From NCBI GenBank assembly GCA_963703895.1, contig CAVPFX010000001.1, positions 433,439-497,438 of the forward strand: DNA of 64,000 nucleotides. The letters run 5' to 3'. The first letter of the stretch is position 1. Every line of letters begins with the position of its first letter. The notes beneath the pieces were generated by a model, which saw only the letters and a list, made by a program, of their open reading frames with translations, did not search any database and had not been told where the DNA came from. Origin of the DNA: VRUE01 sp963703895. Its GTDB lineage: Bacteria > Actinomycetota > Thermoleophilia > Solirubrobacterales > 70-9. Made by a program: the position numbers and the translations under genes. This document shows, in pieces, positions 24,993 to 32,174 of this stretch.

Positions 24993-25954
24993 CCCGGCCC
25001 TCCGCGGTACCGCCGCCGGTCACCGCGGTCCTCGATGCCTCGAGCCGCTGGCTGCCGGCCAGGCTGGGCGAGGTCGAGGAGTTGCTACGGCAGCAGAGCG
25101 CCGGTCACGGCGAGTTGCTCGGCGCCGATGCGGCGGCGATCCTGTCAGCCGGCGGCAAGCGATTGCGCCCCCTGCTCGTACTGCTCTGCGCCGGCGCCGA
25201 TGGGGGGGAGGAGGCGGTACGAGCCGCCGCGGCGATTGAGCTGGTCCACATGGCGACGCTGGTCCACGACGACGTCCTCGACGCCGCGCCGCTGCGCCGC
25301 GGCCTGCCGACGATCGCCGCCACCTCGGGACGCGGCCGAGCGACCGCCGTCGGCGACCTGCTCTTCTCGCGCGCTTTCGCCCTGCTCGGCGAGCACGGCG
25401 ACGCTCGCGCCGTCTCCCTCCTGGCCGCGGCATCGGTGGCGCTGGCCGAGGGCGAGCTGGCCCAGCGCCAAGACGCCTTCGACACCACGGTCTCCGAGCA
25501 GCGCTACCTCGACCGCTGTCGCCTCAAGACGGCGACCTTGTTCGAGTGCGCCTGCCTGCTGGGCCGTGATCTGGCAGCGCTCGGTGCCTTCGGCGCTCGG
25601 ATCGGACTCGCCTTCCAGCTGCTCGACGACGTGCTCGACGTCTCCGGCCCGGTTGAGCGCACCGGCAAGGCACGGGGCACAGACCTGATCGACGGCACGG
25701 TTACCCTGCCGCTGATCGTTGCCGCCGAGTCCGACCCTTCGCTGCGCGAGGTCGAGCTGCGGAGACTGGATCCCAGCTCGGCCGAGCACCTTTGCGAACG
25801 CATCGCCGCCAGCGGCGCGCTCGAGCAGGTGCGCTCACGCGCCTTGCGATTGGTCGCGACGGCGAAGTCACAGCTCGACAGCGACGATTTTGACTCCGAG
25901 CAGCGCCAGTTGCTTGGACTGGTCGCCGACGGCGTCGTCCAGCGCTACTCCTGA
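24989..25954 (+). CDS. Long-chain polyprenyl diphosphate synthase
   Basis: The 321-aa trans-prenyltransferase makes the isoprenoid tail for menaquinone. GGKRLRPLLVLL is the substrate K-R-x-R-P motif; the two aspartate-rich motifs are ATLVHDDVLD and FQLLDDVLDVSG, and GKARGTDLIDGTVTLPLI follows the second. Family assignment is firm, exact chain length is not. GTG 24989 overlaps menG. Both enzymes for finishing menaquinone are therefore next to the menaquinol-oxidising complex. Confidence 0.9.
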   Translation: MTRPSAVPPPVTAVLDASSRWLPARLGEVEELLRQQSAGHGELLGADAAAILSAGGKRLRPLLVLLCAGADGGEEAVRAAAAIELVHMATLVHDDVLDAAPLRRGLPTIAATSGRGRATAVGDLLFSRAFALLGEHGDARAVSLLAAASVALAEGELAQRQDAFDTTVSEQRYLDRCRLKTATLFECACLLGRDLAALGAFGARIGLAFQLLDDVLDVSGPVERTGKARGTDLIDGTVTLPLIVAAESDPSLREVELRRLDPSSAEHLCERIAASGALEQVRSRALRLVATAKSQLDSDDFDSEQRQLLGLVADGVVQRYS

Positions 25955-25973
25955 TCGACCCACCAGGCGTGGA

Positions 25974-26306
25974 TCAGCGGAAGTCGTCGGCCGAGATCAG
26001 ATCGGCCTCGAGCGCGACCGCAAAGGTCTCGACCACGAACTCCATGTTCTCGTGCTCGAGCGTCTTCAGCACATCGCTCAGCGCCCGGGTGCCCAGGTCG
26101 AGCTCCTCGTCGAAGGCATCGATCTCGGCTTCCGCGTGAATCTCGTTGCTGTGCCACTCGCACTCGGGGCAGCGCCGCCACAGCCGCCAGTGGCCACGGT
26201 CGCCGGCCTGCTCCCAGCAGGTCGGCTGCACCAGTGAGGAGCGACAGCTCGGGCAGACGTGTAGTCCGGTCGCGGTCTTCGTCTGACTGGCGTGCGCGTC
26301 TCTCAT
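25974..26306 (-). CDS. Small zinc-ribbon protein, function unknown
   Basis: The 110-aa product has two CxxC pairs, HVCPSCRSSL and RRCPECEWHS, 28 residues apart with tryptophans between them, forming a probable zinc ribbon, then an acidic helical C-terminus (IDAFDEELDLGTRALSDVLK). It is antisense to the surrounding respiratory cluster and divergent from tatA. I do not recognise a named family; DNA- or protein-binding is only a guess from the fold. Confidence 0.6.
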   Translation of the reverse strand: MRDAHASQTKTATGLHVCPSCRSSLVQPTCWEQAGDRGHWRLWRRCPECEWHSNEIHAEAEIDAFDEELDLGTRALSDVLKTLEHENMEFVVETFAVALEADLISADDFR

Positions 26307-26456
26307 ACCTGCACTATCGAACCCGCGAAACGATCACTCCATCCGCACTTTCGGGTGAGAAAGTCACAAAACCCGATTACCGGGTAGGCCACGCCCCCAA
26401 TTACATGCGAGGCGAAATCCGATCCGATTGCCTGCGGCGGTCAGTACCATGGACTA

Positions 26457-26693
26457 ATGCCAAATATCGGACCCCTAGAGCTTGCGATCGTCCTGATCAT
26501 CGCCCTGGTCGTCTTCGGCCCCAAACGCTTGCCGGAGCTGGGCCGCTCGCTCGGCAAAGGGATCCGCGAGTTTCGCGGCTCAGTTAGCGGCGATAGTCAC
26601 GACGAGCCCGAGCAGCGCGAGACGATCGAGGCGCCGAAGTCCCCCGCCAAGCCGGGCCCAGAGGGCGAGACCGTCGCCCACGATCGCCACTGA
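26457..26693 (+). CDS. tatA: Sec-independent protein translocase TatA
   Basis: The 78-aa protein has the TatA plan: short N-terminus, one membrane helix (IGPLELAIVLIIALVVFGPK), the FGPKRLPELGRSLGKGIREF amphipathic helix, and a charged tail. TatA oligomers form the Tat pore for folded proteins. tatC starts 9 nt after its stop. The QcrA Rieske protein in the same cluster carries a twin-arginine motif and is a likely client. Confidence 0.92.
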   Translation: MPNIGPLELAIVLIIALVVFGPKRLPELGRSLGKGIREFRGSVSGDSHDEPEQRETIEAPKSPAKPGPEGETVAHDRH

Positions 26694-26702
26694 GGCCTCG
26701 CC

Positions 26703-27473
26703 ATGGCCCGGATGAGGCCGGTCTCACACGAAGATCAACTCAGCCTCGTCGAGCACCTCGACGAGCTGCGCACGCGCATAGTCATCTGCCTGGTCGTGGT
26801 CGGGGTGGCTCTTGCCCTCTGCTTCTGGCAAAACCACCTGCTGCTCGAAATCGCCTCCGGGCCGCTCCCTAGCGACCACAAGAAGCTGCTCACCTTCGGC
26901 ATCACCGAGCCCTTCACGGTCACGCTTACCGTCTCGGTCTACGGGGCGCTAATCCTCTCGATGCCGATCCTGCTCTACCAGGCCTACGCCTACGTGCTGC
27001 CCGCCTTCAGCGACCGCGAGCGTCGCGTCGTGCTGCCGATCCTGATCTTCGCCCCCGTCCTCTTCCTCGCCGGAGTTGCCTTCGCTTACTTCGTCGTGAT
27101 GCCGGCCGCGACCAAGTTCCTGCTCAACTTCAACGACAACCAGTTCAACGTCCAGGTCCGAGCTCGCGATTACTACAGCTTCTTCTCGACCACGATGCTC
27201 GCCGGCGGCGTCGTCTTCCAGCTGCCGCTGGCGATCCTCGCCGTCGTCCGGCTCGGGATCGTCAGCGTCGCGCAGCTCACTAAGAACCGCCGCTACGCCT
27301 ACCTGATCATCGCCGTGGTTGCCGCGGCGCTGCCAGGAGTCGACCCGGTCTCGATGCTGATCGAGATGGTTCCTCTGCTTCTTTTGTTCGAGTTGAGTAT
27401 CTTGATCGCTCGCGCCTTCGGCACGCCGAAGGAGGCGGGAGGATTGGCAGAGCCCTCAACCCAGGAGCGGTGA
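26703..27473 (+). CDS. tatC: Sec-independent protein translocase TatC
   Basis: The 256-aa, six-helix receptor recognises twin-arginine signals. The N-terminus SLVEHLDELRTRIVICLVVV contains the conserved EHLxELRxR, followed by FGITEPFTVTLTVSVYGAL, PAFSDRERRVVLPILIF and a typical LPGVDPVSMLIEMVPLLLLF end. The length fits the family. It is 9 nt downstream of tatA. No TatB-like gene is visible, as in many Gram-positive bacteria where TatA may serve both roles. Confidence 0.94.
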   Translation: MARMRPVSHEDQLSLVEHLDELRTRIVICLVVVGVALALCFWQNHLLLEIASGPLPSDHKKLLTFGITEPFTVTLTVSVYGALILSMPILLYQAYAYVLPAFSDRERRVVLPILIFAPVLFLAGVAFAYFVVMPAATKFLLNFNDNQFNVQVRARDYYSFFSTTMLAGGVVFQLPLAILAVVRLGIVSVAQLTKNRRYAYLIIAVVAAALPGVDPVSMLIEMVPLLLLFELSILIARAFGTPKEAGGLAEPSTQER

Positions 27474-27479
27474 TTCGAG

Positions 27480-28280
27480 TTGGCGGAGAACGGGGAGCGA
27501 CGGATGCTGTTCGACATCCGGGGACGGCGCAAGCACGTCGTCCGGGTCGTCTACGCGATCCTCGCCCTGCTGATGGGCGCCAGCCTCTTCCTCGTCGTCG
27601 GCCCCTTCAACATCGGCAACCTGGTCGGTAACGGCGGCACCACCGAAGCGGCCAAGGTCCTCCAGGAACAGGCGGAACGGACCGAACAAAAGCTGCGGCG
27701 GGAACCCGAAAACGAAGACCTGCTCGTGGCTCTGACTAGGTCGCGGCTGACGGCCGCCAACAGCCTCACAGAAGTCAACTCCGAAACCGGTGCCACCGTC
27801 TTCACGCCGGAGGGCCGGCAGGAACTGGTGCGCGGGATCGAAGCTTGGAACAGCTACCTGAAACAAGCTGAGGAACCGAAGGCCTCGGTGGCGCTGCTCG
27901 CCTCGACTGGCTACTTCAGCCTCGCCGAAACCTCGACGAGCTTCGAAGAAGCGGTCGAAAACGTCGAAGGCGCGGCCAAGACGCAGCGGATCGCGGCGGA
28001 AGCCCAGCCGACGATCAACTCGCTGACCACGCTCGCCATCTACGACTACTACGCCGGCAATTTCGCCGGCGGCGACAAGGCGGTCAAGGAAGCGGAAGCC
28101 AAGGCCCCAAGCAAGGCCGAAGCCAAAGAAATCGGCAAACAAATGGCGGAATACCGCAAGAACGGCAAGGCTTTCGAAGCTCAGAAGAAGGAAGCCGAAA
28201 AAGAAGAAGCGAAATTCGGCAAAGAACGCCTGCAGAACCCGCTCGGCGGCCTTTCCGGCGGCGGCTCGCTCGGCGAATAG
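27480..28280 (+). CDS. Membrane-anchored helical repeat (TPR-like) protein
   Basis: The 266-aa product starts with a basic patch and one membrane helix (VVRVVYAILALLMGASLFLV, about 22-41), then 220 residues of alanine/glutamate-rich helices with spacing reminiscent of TPRs (ALLASTGYFSLAETSTSFEE, LAIYDYYAGNFAGGDKAVKE) and a charged coiled region ending in a glycine-rich tail (GGLSGGGSLGE). It may be an extracytoplasmic scaffold. Glutamate is almost always GAA (roughly nine in ten) while the preceding tat genes use GAG mainly. TTG 27480 or ATG 27504 is the start. It follows tatC by 6 nt. Confidence 0.6.
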   Translation: MAENGERRMLFDIRGRRKHVVRVVYAILALLMGASLFLVVGPFNIGNLVGNGGTTEAAKVLQEQAERTEQKLRREPENEDLLVALTRSRLTAANSLTEVNSETGATVFTPEGRQELVRGIEAWNSYLKQAEEPKASVALLASTGYFSLAETSTSFEEAVENVEGAAKTQRIAAEAQPTINSLTTLAIYDYYAGNFAGGDKAVKEAEAKAPSKAEAKEIGKQMAEYRKNGKAFEAQKKEAEKEEAKFGKERLQNPLGGLSGGGSLGE

Positions 28281-28293
28281 CCTCGTTGCGCAG

Positions 28294-29670
28294 CTAGCCC
28301 ACGCTGTGAATTGCGCAGCCGGTCCGGAAACGATCTATCTGGTCGACCGGTTTGCGCGACTCACGTCCCCTCTTTGGCTCGCTCCAGCGATAAGCGACTC
28401 CAGGCATGAGGCCAAAGAGCACGTGTGCATGTCGCTCGTCGGTGGTCGCGTCGACGATCATCTCCCCGACTACGCAATCGGGGGATTCGGCGGCCTTTCT
28501 GTCCTGGAGCTCAATCACCCAAATCCAGCGCGAGCCCGCGCTCATGCTCAGCCAGATCAGCGCATCCTTGGAGAGGCCTCGGTCTGCCAGGCTTTTGCGG
28601 TAGGCGTTCAGCTCAGTAAGGTACGCCCGGATTTGCAGGTCGCTCTCATCGATCTCCGCGACGTTTTCAGCGACCACCCGGTCGTCTTCCAGCAGCTCGT
28701 TGAAATGGAACTGGGCAGCCTTCTCCGCCGCCATGGCCTCGAGGTAGATACGACCGGGAGAGGGGATCAGCAGCCGCTCGGCGCCCTCTAGGCTTTCCAG
28801 TAGCTGATAGGGACCCCTGATGTCATCGTGAGCAACGTAGATTCTCTTGCCCTCGGCGTCGTGGAAATACCCGATCAGCACATGCACGTGGCGACCCCGA
28901 GTCAAGAGGAGCGGGATTCCAGAGTTCAGGTAGGCGCGCAGCATCTCGTCTGTGTCGGCATCGACTGGGAAGTCCGTCAGGCTGTAACTGAGTGGAAGCA
29001 TCCCGAGCCGGTCCATCGCGCCGCTGATCTGCTGGGGGGTTAGGCCCCGGGAGGGGGTCATTCGATGATTGCCGGGATGAAGGCCGGCGGCCTGCACGAT
29101 GTCTGACATGTGCAGTCTTGGAAAGCCGAATCTCAAGTTGAAGTATTGAGCCACCATCCATATCGAGGCGTGCGCGCAGACTCCGTATTGGAAGTCCTGG
29201 GAGATGAAGGGGCTCGCCTTTACTCCCTGTTGCATGCCGAACAGGGTTGCTATGTCCGGAACCAGGCAGGAGGTGAACCGCTCGAGTCCGGGGGGCGGGG
29301 CGATCATCGTGCGACAAACCAAGCGCCCCGGGATGGGTCGGAGCACCACAAATCCGAGATAGCGATCGCCGTCTTTCGAAACGAAATGCAAGCGCTGGCA
29401 GCGGTCGGAGAGCGACCTGAAGGTTCCAGCGTAGAAGTGCGCGTACTCATCGCGGTAGTCACGATCTATGTAGTCGCGCTCGATGTAGCAGAGGGGCTCT
29501 GGATTGTTGCCGACGACCATCAGGATCTGCGCCAGCGCCTGCCCGCCATCGAGCACATTCAGGTACCGGTCTCGGAATGTGCTGAAGTCGGCACGATTCG
29601 CGAGGTCGAATCGCTCGAGACGAGGCGGGTCCCACACCCACTCGTCTGACATTGACCATTCAGCGGACAT
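28294..29670 (-). CDS. Papain-like / peptidase C39-like cysteine protease candidate
   Basis: The 458-aa protein has a middle domain with a papain-like triad pattern: cysteine in FQYGVCAHASIWMVAQYF, histidine in LLLTRGRHVHVLIGYFHD and aspartate in YVAHDDIRGPY, spaced as in C39-like peptidases. About 170 residues precede it (ERYDYIDRDYRDEYAHFY) and about 170 follow, both unfamiliar to me. No signal peptide or membrane helix is seen. GC and codon use are less biased than in the flanking genes, suggesting an acquired gene. ATG 29670 (alternative 29652). Convergent with the preceding gene. Confidence 0.55.
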   Translation of the reverse strand: MSAEWSMSDEWVWDPPRLERFDLANRADFSTFRDRYLNVLDGGQALAQILMVVGNNPEPLCYIERDYIDRDYRDEYAHFYAGTFRSLSDRCQRLHFVSKDGDRYLGFVVLRPIPGRLVCRTMIAPPPGLERFTSCLVPDIATLFGMQQGVKASPFISQDFQYGVCAHASIWMVAQYFNLRFGFPRLHMSDIVQAAGLHPGNHRMTPSRGLTPQQISGAMDRLGMLPLSYSLTDFPVDADTDEMLRAYLNSGIPLLLTRGRHVHVLIGYFHDAEGKRIYVAHDDIRGPYQLLESLEGAERLLIPSPGRIYLEAMAAEKAAQFHFNELLEDDRVVAENVAEIDESDLQIRAYLTELNAYRKSLADRGLSKDALIWLSMSAGSRWIWVIELQDRKAAESPDCVVGEMIVDATTDERHAHVLFGLMPGVAYRWSEPKRGRESRKPVDQIDRFRTGCAIHSVG

Positions 29671-29750
29671 TGATCCGCAACCTATTCCAAAAGCCGACCC
29701 CGGTCCCCGTACCTTCCCGACCCCTTTTCCCGGAGCCGTTTGCGCGCCGG

Positions 29751-29967
29751 TTACTCGAGGAATGACGCAGCGGCGAGCTCGCGAGCCTCGCGTTGTTTCG
29801 CCAGGCTCTCGATGTCACGGTCATAGGCGAGGCGCCTGTCCTCAGTTGCTCGCTCGTAGGGATGCTCGTTTTGTTCTATCTCGTCATTCGAGATAGAGGC
29901 TGAGGGTCTCGAGAAGCTCGATGTTTGCGGTCATCAGATCTGGGTGCGTGGGAAGGGGGCCGTTCAT
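29751..29967 (-). pseudogene. Possible frameshifted small ORF in a 412-bp gap
   Basis: The gap 29671-30082 has no intact gene. On the reverse strand an ATG at 29967 opens MNGPLPTHPDLMTANIELLE and stops after 27 codons; one frame over, a contiguous DEIEQNEHPYERATEDRRLA stretch continues to TAA at 29751. Joined, they would make a 72-residue charged helical protein of unknown type. A one-base frameshift would explain this. It could also be chance in high-GC DNA. Confidence 0.25.
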
Positions 29968-30039
29968 ACGGAGAACCCCACCGAGAAAAGCCTATCCGGA
30001 ATTTCAGAGTAATGCGCCACGGGCTGTCCCAGGCAAGAA

Positions 30040-30080
30040 TCTGATGTTAAATCTGATGTAGAACATCAGTTACAACATCA
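30040..30080. promoter_or_regulatory. Operator-like array of TGATGT/ACATCA repeats
   Basis: Two TCTGATGT copies (30040-30047, 30052-30059) are followed by two ACATCA inverted copies (30063-30068, 30075-30080). The inner pair forms the palindrome CTGATGTAGAACATCAG and the outer TGATGTT/AACATCA pair nests around it. The array ends two bases before the ATG of the HTH gene at 30083, so a bound protein would block its expression. Confidence 0.6.
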
Positions 30081-30082
30081 AT

Positions 30083-30361
30083 ATGAATTCGAGAGCGGAC
30101 GGAAAGATGCTCCTCTCCGAGGTCGCGATATGCCGTCTCGCCGGCGTCGACAGAAACCGACGGCGCGAGTGGGCGAAGCGGAATCTCGTGCGCAAAGCCG
30201 GCCGGGGAGGCTATGGCGAGCTCGATACGGTCGAACTGGCGGTCCTTCGTGCTCTGGCTGCAGAACTCGACTTCGATCGCGCTCGAGAGGCCTGGGAGGG
30301 AGTGCAGCCTTTCCTCAGGAGGCTCTGTGCCCACCGGGACCGTCCTAGCCGTTCTCGATGA
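30083..30361 (+). CDS. Small HTH (MerR/AlpA-like) DNA-binding protein
   Basis: The 92-aa product has an N-terminal winged-HTH-like segment, LLSEVAICRLAGVDRNRRRE followed by WAKRNLVRKAGRGGYGELDT, resembling the MerR/excisionase fold, then a helix (VELAVLRALAAELDFDRARE). It is probably a local transcriptional regulator, likely of itself through the repeat array just upstream. There is no usual ribosome binding site because the operator occupies that place. The 3' end overlaps the next gene by 35 nt. Confidence 0.5.
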   Translation: MNSRADGKMLLSEVAICRLAGVDRNRRREWAKRNLVRKAGRGGYGELDTVELAVLRALAAELDFDRAREAWEGVQPFLRRLCAHRDRPSRSR

Positions 30362-30572
30362 AGGCCGAGCGGAAGCGACCGTCGCCATACAGCCCGACGA
30401 CCTCTACGAGTTCGTGGCTCAGGGAGGCCGATTCCAAGTGGTTGACATCTCGGCGGCGATAGAGGATGCACGGAAAGGGTTTCGAAACGCGGCTCGAGCC
30501 AAATATGGGCAGAGAAAAGAGGCTATAAAAGCATCGAAAGTGCAACAAATACGTTCAAAAAGCGTCAAATAG
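30327..30572 (+). CDS. Small basic protein of unknown function in the accessory patch
   Basis: GTG 30327 lies four nt after a strong AGGAGG (30317-30322) inside the upstream gene, so this 81-aa product is probably translated by coupling. It reads VPTGTVLAVLDEGRAEATVA, then IQPDDLYEFVAQGGRFQVVD, and ends in a lysine/arginine-rich tail (AKYGQRKEAIKASKVQQIRS). I recognise no family. Downstream DNA is AT-rich for this genome, in keeping with a mobile origin. Confidence 0.45.
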   Translation: MPTGTVLAVLDEGRAEATVAIQPDDLYEFVAQGGRFQVVDISAAIEDARKGFRNAARAKYGQRKEAIKASKVQQIRSKSVK

Positions 30573-30666
30573 ACGTTATCCGGGCGTACTTTTGGTAGAA
30601 TGGCTGCCGCAGAGTAGAGCAATAACTGGGCGCCTCATAAGGCAGAAAGTAGAAAGGAGACGCCTG

Positions 30667-30873
30667 ATGGCTAAGGCCAAGAGAGTCAATGTCAACTTTT
30701 CTCAGGGTGCGTACGACGACCTTGAAACGATTGCGGATCAGCGGGGGAAGTCCAAGGCGGAGGTCTTGCGTGACGCGATCGCGCTTGAGCGCCTCTTCCA
30801 CGACACTAAGCGCGAAGGCGGCCGTCTCTTGATTGAGCGAGACGGTGAGATTCGGGAGATCATTCCCCGCTGA
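30667..30873 (+). CDS. Ribbon-helix-helix (CopG-type) regulator
   Basis: The 68-aa product begins MAKAKRVNVNFSQGAYDDLE followed by TIADQRGKSKAEVLRDAIAL, an RHH fold: a beta strand, then two helices with the usual turn. Such proteins bind DNA as dimers and often act as antitoxins or plasmid copy-number repressors. ATG 30667 has GGAG about 8 nt upstream. It overlaps the next gene by one base (TGATGG), so the pair may be co-regulated. Confidence 0.6.
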   Translation: MAKAKRVNVNFSQGAYDDLETIADQRGKSKAEVLRDAIALERLFHDTKREGGRLLIERDGEIREIIPR

Positions 30874-31196
30874 TGGCAGGCTCCAAGGAAAAGACAGATG
30901 CGGCGGCGGAATCATCCGCTGGCCGCTCTGTCGAGTCCGTCGATCTCGGCACGGTTGAGGACACTTCGACGGTTCGACCTTCCGAGCGCCGAGTTGACCG
31001 ACTTGCTCTGCGGCAGGAGGGGATGCGAGGCAGGATCGCGCTCAGTTTGCTCATCTTGCTGGGCGTGGCCCTTGTCTGGGCGCTGAGCACGGCTGACACA
31101 TGGCCAGAAATGCGTGAGCTGCTCGAGATCTGGCTACCGGCCCTGACCGGACTCCTTGGTTCGGCGGTCGGCTTCTACTTCGGAACCCGGCCATAG
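30873..31196 (+). CDS. Small membrane protein with C-terminal helical hairpin
   Basis: The 107-aa product has a charged N-terminal half (about 1-50) and two hydrophobic helices, IALSLLILLGVALVWALSTA and WLPALTGLLGSAVGFYFGTR. The GSAVGFYFGTR end is seen in small phage- or plasmid-associated membrane proteins, though the match is weak. ATG overlaps the RHH gene stop by one base, so this may be the partner of the RHH protein. The function is unknown. Confidence 0.5.
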   Translation: MAGSKEKTDAAAESSAGRSVESVDLGTVEDTSTVRPSERRVDRLALRQEGMRGRIALSLLILLGVALVWALSTADTWPEMRELLEIWLPALTGLLGSAVGFYFGTRP

Positions 31197-31211
31197 CGTC
31201 GAGCTGCCTGA

Positions 31212-31284
31212 TGGGCCGTGCTGGGCTCGAACCAGCGACCTTGAGATTAAGAGTCTCCTGCTCTACCAACTGAGCTAACGGCCC
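31212..31284 (-). tRNA. tRNA-Lys (anticodon CTT)
   Basis: On the reverse strand a 73-nt cloverleaf: acceptor GGGCCGT with ACGGCCC, D-arm GCTCAGTTGGTAGAGC, anticodon loop CTCTTAA (anticodon CTT, lysine) and T-arm GCTGGTTCGAGCCCAGC. Discriminator A; no CCA encoded. It borders the accessory patch 28.3-31.2 kb, so it may have served as an integration site, but I saw no duplicated tRNA 3' end on the far side. Confidence 0.96.
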
Positions 31285-31314
31285 GCGGTCGGCAAGTATA
31301 GGAAGGCGGGGCGC

Positions 31315-32064
31315 CTAGCGGACGGTGCAGCCCTTTTCGACGCTGCCGTCGATGATCGTGCCGTCGCTGAAAGTGAAGCGACCGTGGGTACGGATGATGC
31401 CGTCGCCGCAGCGGGCGGCGACGTAGCTGCGTTTCACGCCGTTGAAGCGGTAGCGCTTGCCGATCGAGGCGTCGATGTGGATCAGCGAGCCACGGCCGTC
31501 GGCGATTGGCGGCAGGTCGACGGTGGCGCGGTAGCGGAAGAGGCCCGGGCGTTTTTCGATCGGGATCGTGATTACGAAGTTCTGCACTCCTGGAAAGGTC
31601 GTACGAGCATGCAAGACAACCGTTGGCTTGCCTTCCAGGGAGGGACCGTTGAAGAAAGTCAGCGGTGAGCTGGCGAGCACCGGCCCGCCGCCGGTGGCAA
31701 TCATCGCCTGGACGTGGCCGGTGCCGACGATTGCGTTGGGGCAGCGCTTCCGGGCTTCCGCGGGGGTGGCTTCCTCAAGCGAGGCGGGCTGACAGACGGG
31801 GAGCCCGGCGGTGGTCAGCCTGCCGTCGCGATCGAAGTCGAGAACCAGCTGCTGTAGGGCGGCGGGGACGCTGCCGTCGGTCGCCTTCAGGTCGGCGCGG
31901 CCCTTGAAGCTGATCGGCGAGTAGATGCTGCGGGGAAGGCTGCTGGGGGTGAAGGTGCCGTCCGCGGTCAGCACGAGGGTGCCGACCTTGACCAGCGCGG
32001 CATTGGCGCCACCCGCGAAGAGGGCGCAGCAGATCAATGCCCCAACTGCCAAAAGACGCTTCAA
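31315..32064 (-). CDS. Secreted four-cysteine protein (paralogue of 52262, 53207 and 54000 genes)
   Basis: About 249 aa. TTG 32064 lies after a GGAGGAG ribosome binding site and gives a clean signal peptide (LLAVGALICCALFAGGANA). The mature part follows the pattern of three proteins at 52-55 kb: LVLTADGTFTPSSLP, DGSVPAALQQLVLDFDRDG, GLPVC, KRCPNAIVG, a middle beta-rich region, AARCGDG, a FSDGT motif and a terminal CTVR. Four cysteines in the same order suggest two disulfides. The function is unknown. It is divergent from the MmpL-like gene. Confidence 0.65.
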   Translation of the reverse strand: MKRLLAVGALICCALFAGGANAALVKVGTLVLTADGTFTPSSLPRSIYSPISFKGRADLKATDGSVPAALQQLVLDFDRDGRLTTAGLPVCQPASLEEATPAEARKRCPNAIVGTGHVQAMIATGGGPVLASSPLTFFNGPSLEGKPTVVLHARTTFPGVQNFVITIPIEKRPGLFRYRATVDLPPIADGRGSLIHIDASIGKRYRFNGVKRSYVAARCGDGIIRTHGRFTFSDGTIIDGSVEKGCTVR

Positions 32065-32174
32065 GTTCTCCTCCGACAACCAGGCTAGCGCGCCGTTCAA
32101 GCCGGCCCAAAAAGTGATCCTTAACACAGTCTTCTGCAACCTAGCCCCCGCTCGGCCGCTCGGACCGCCAAACT

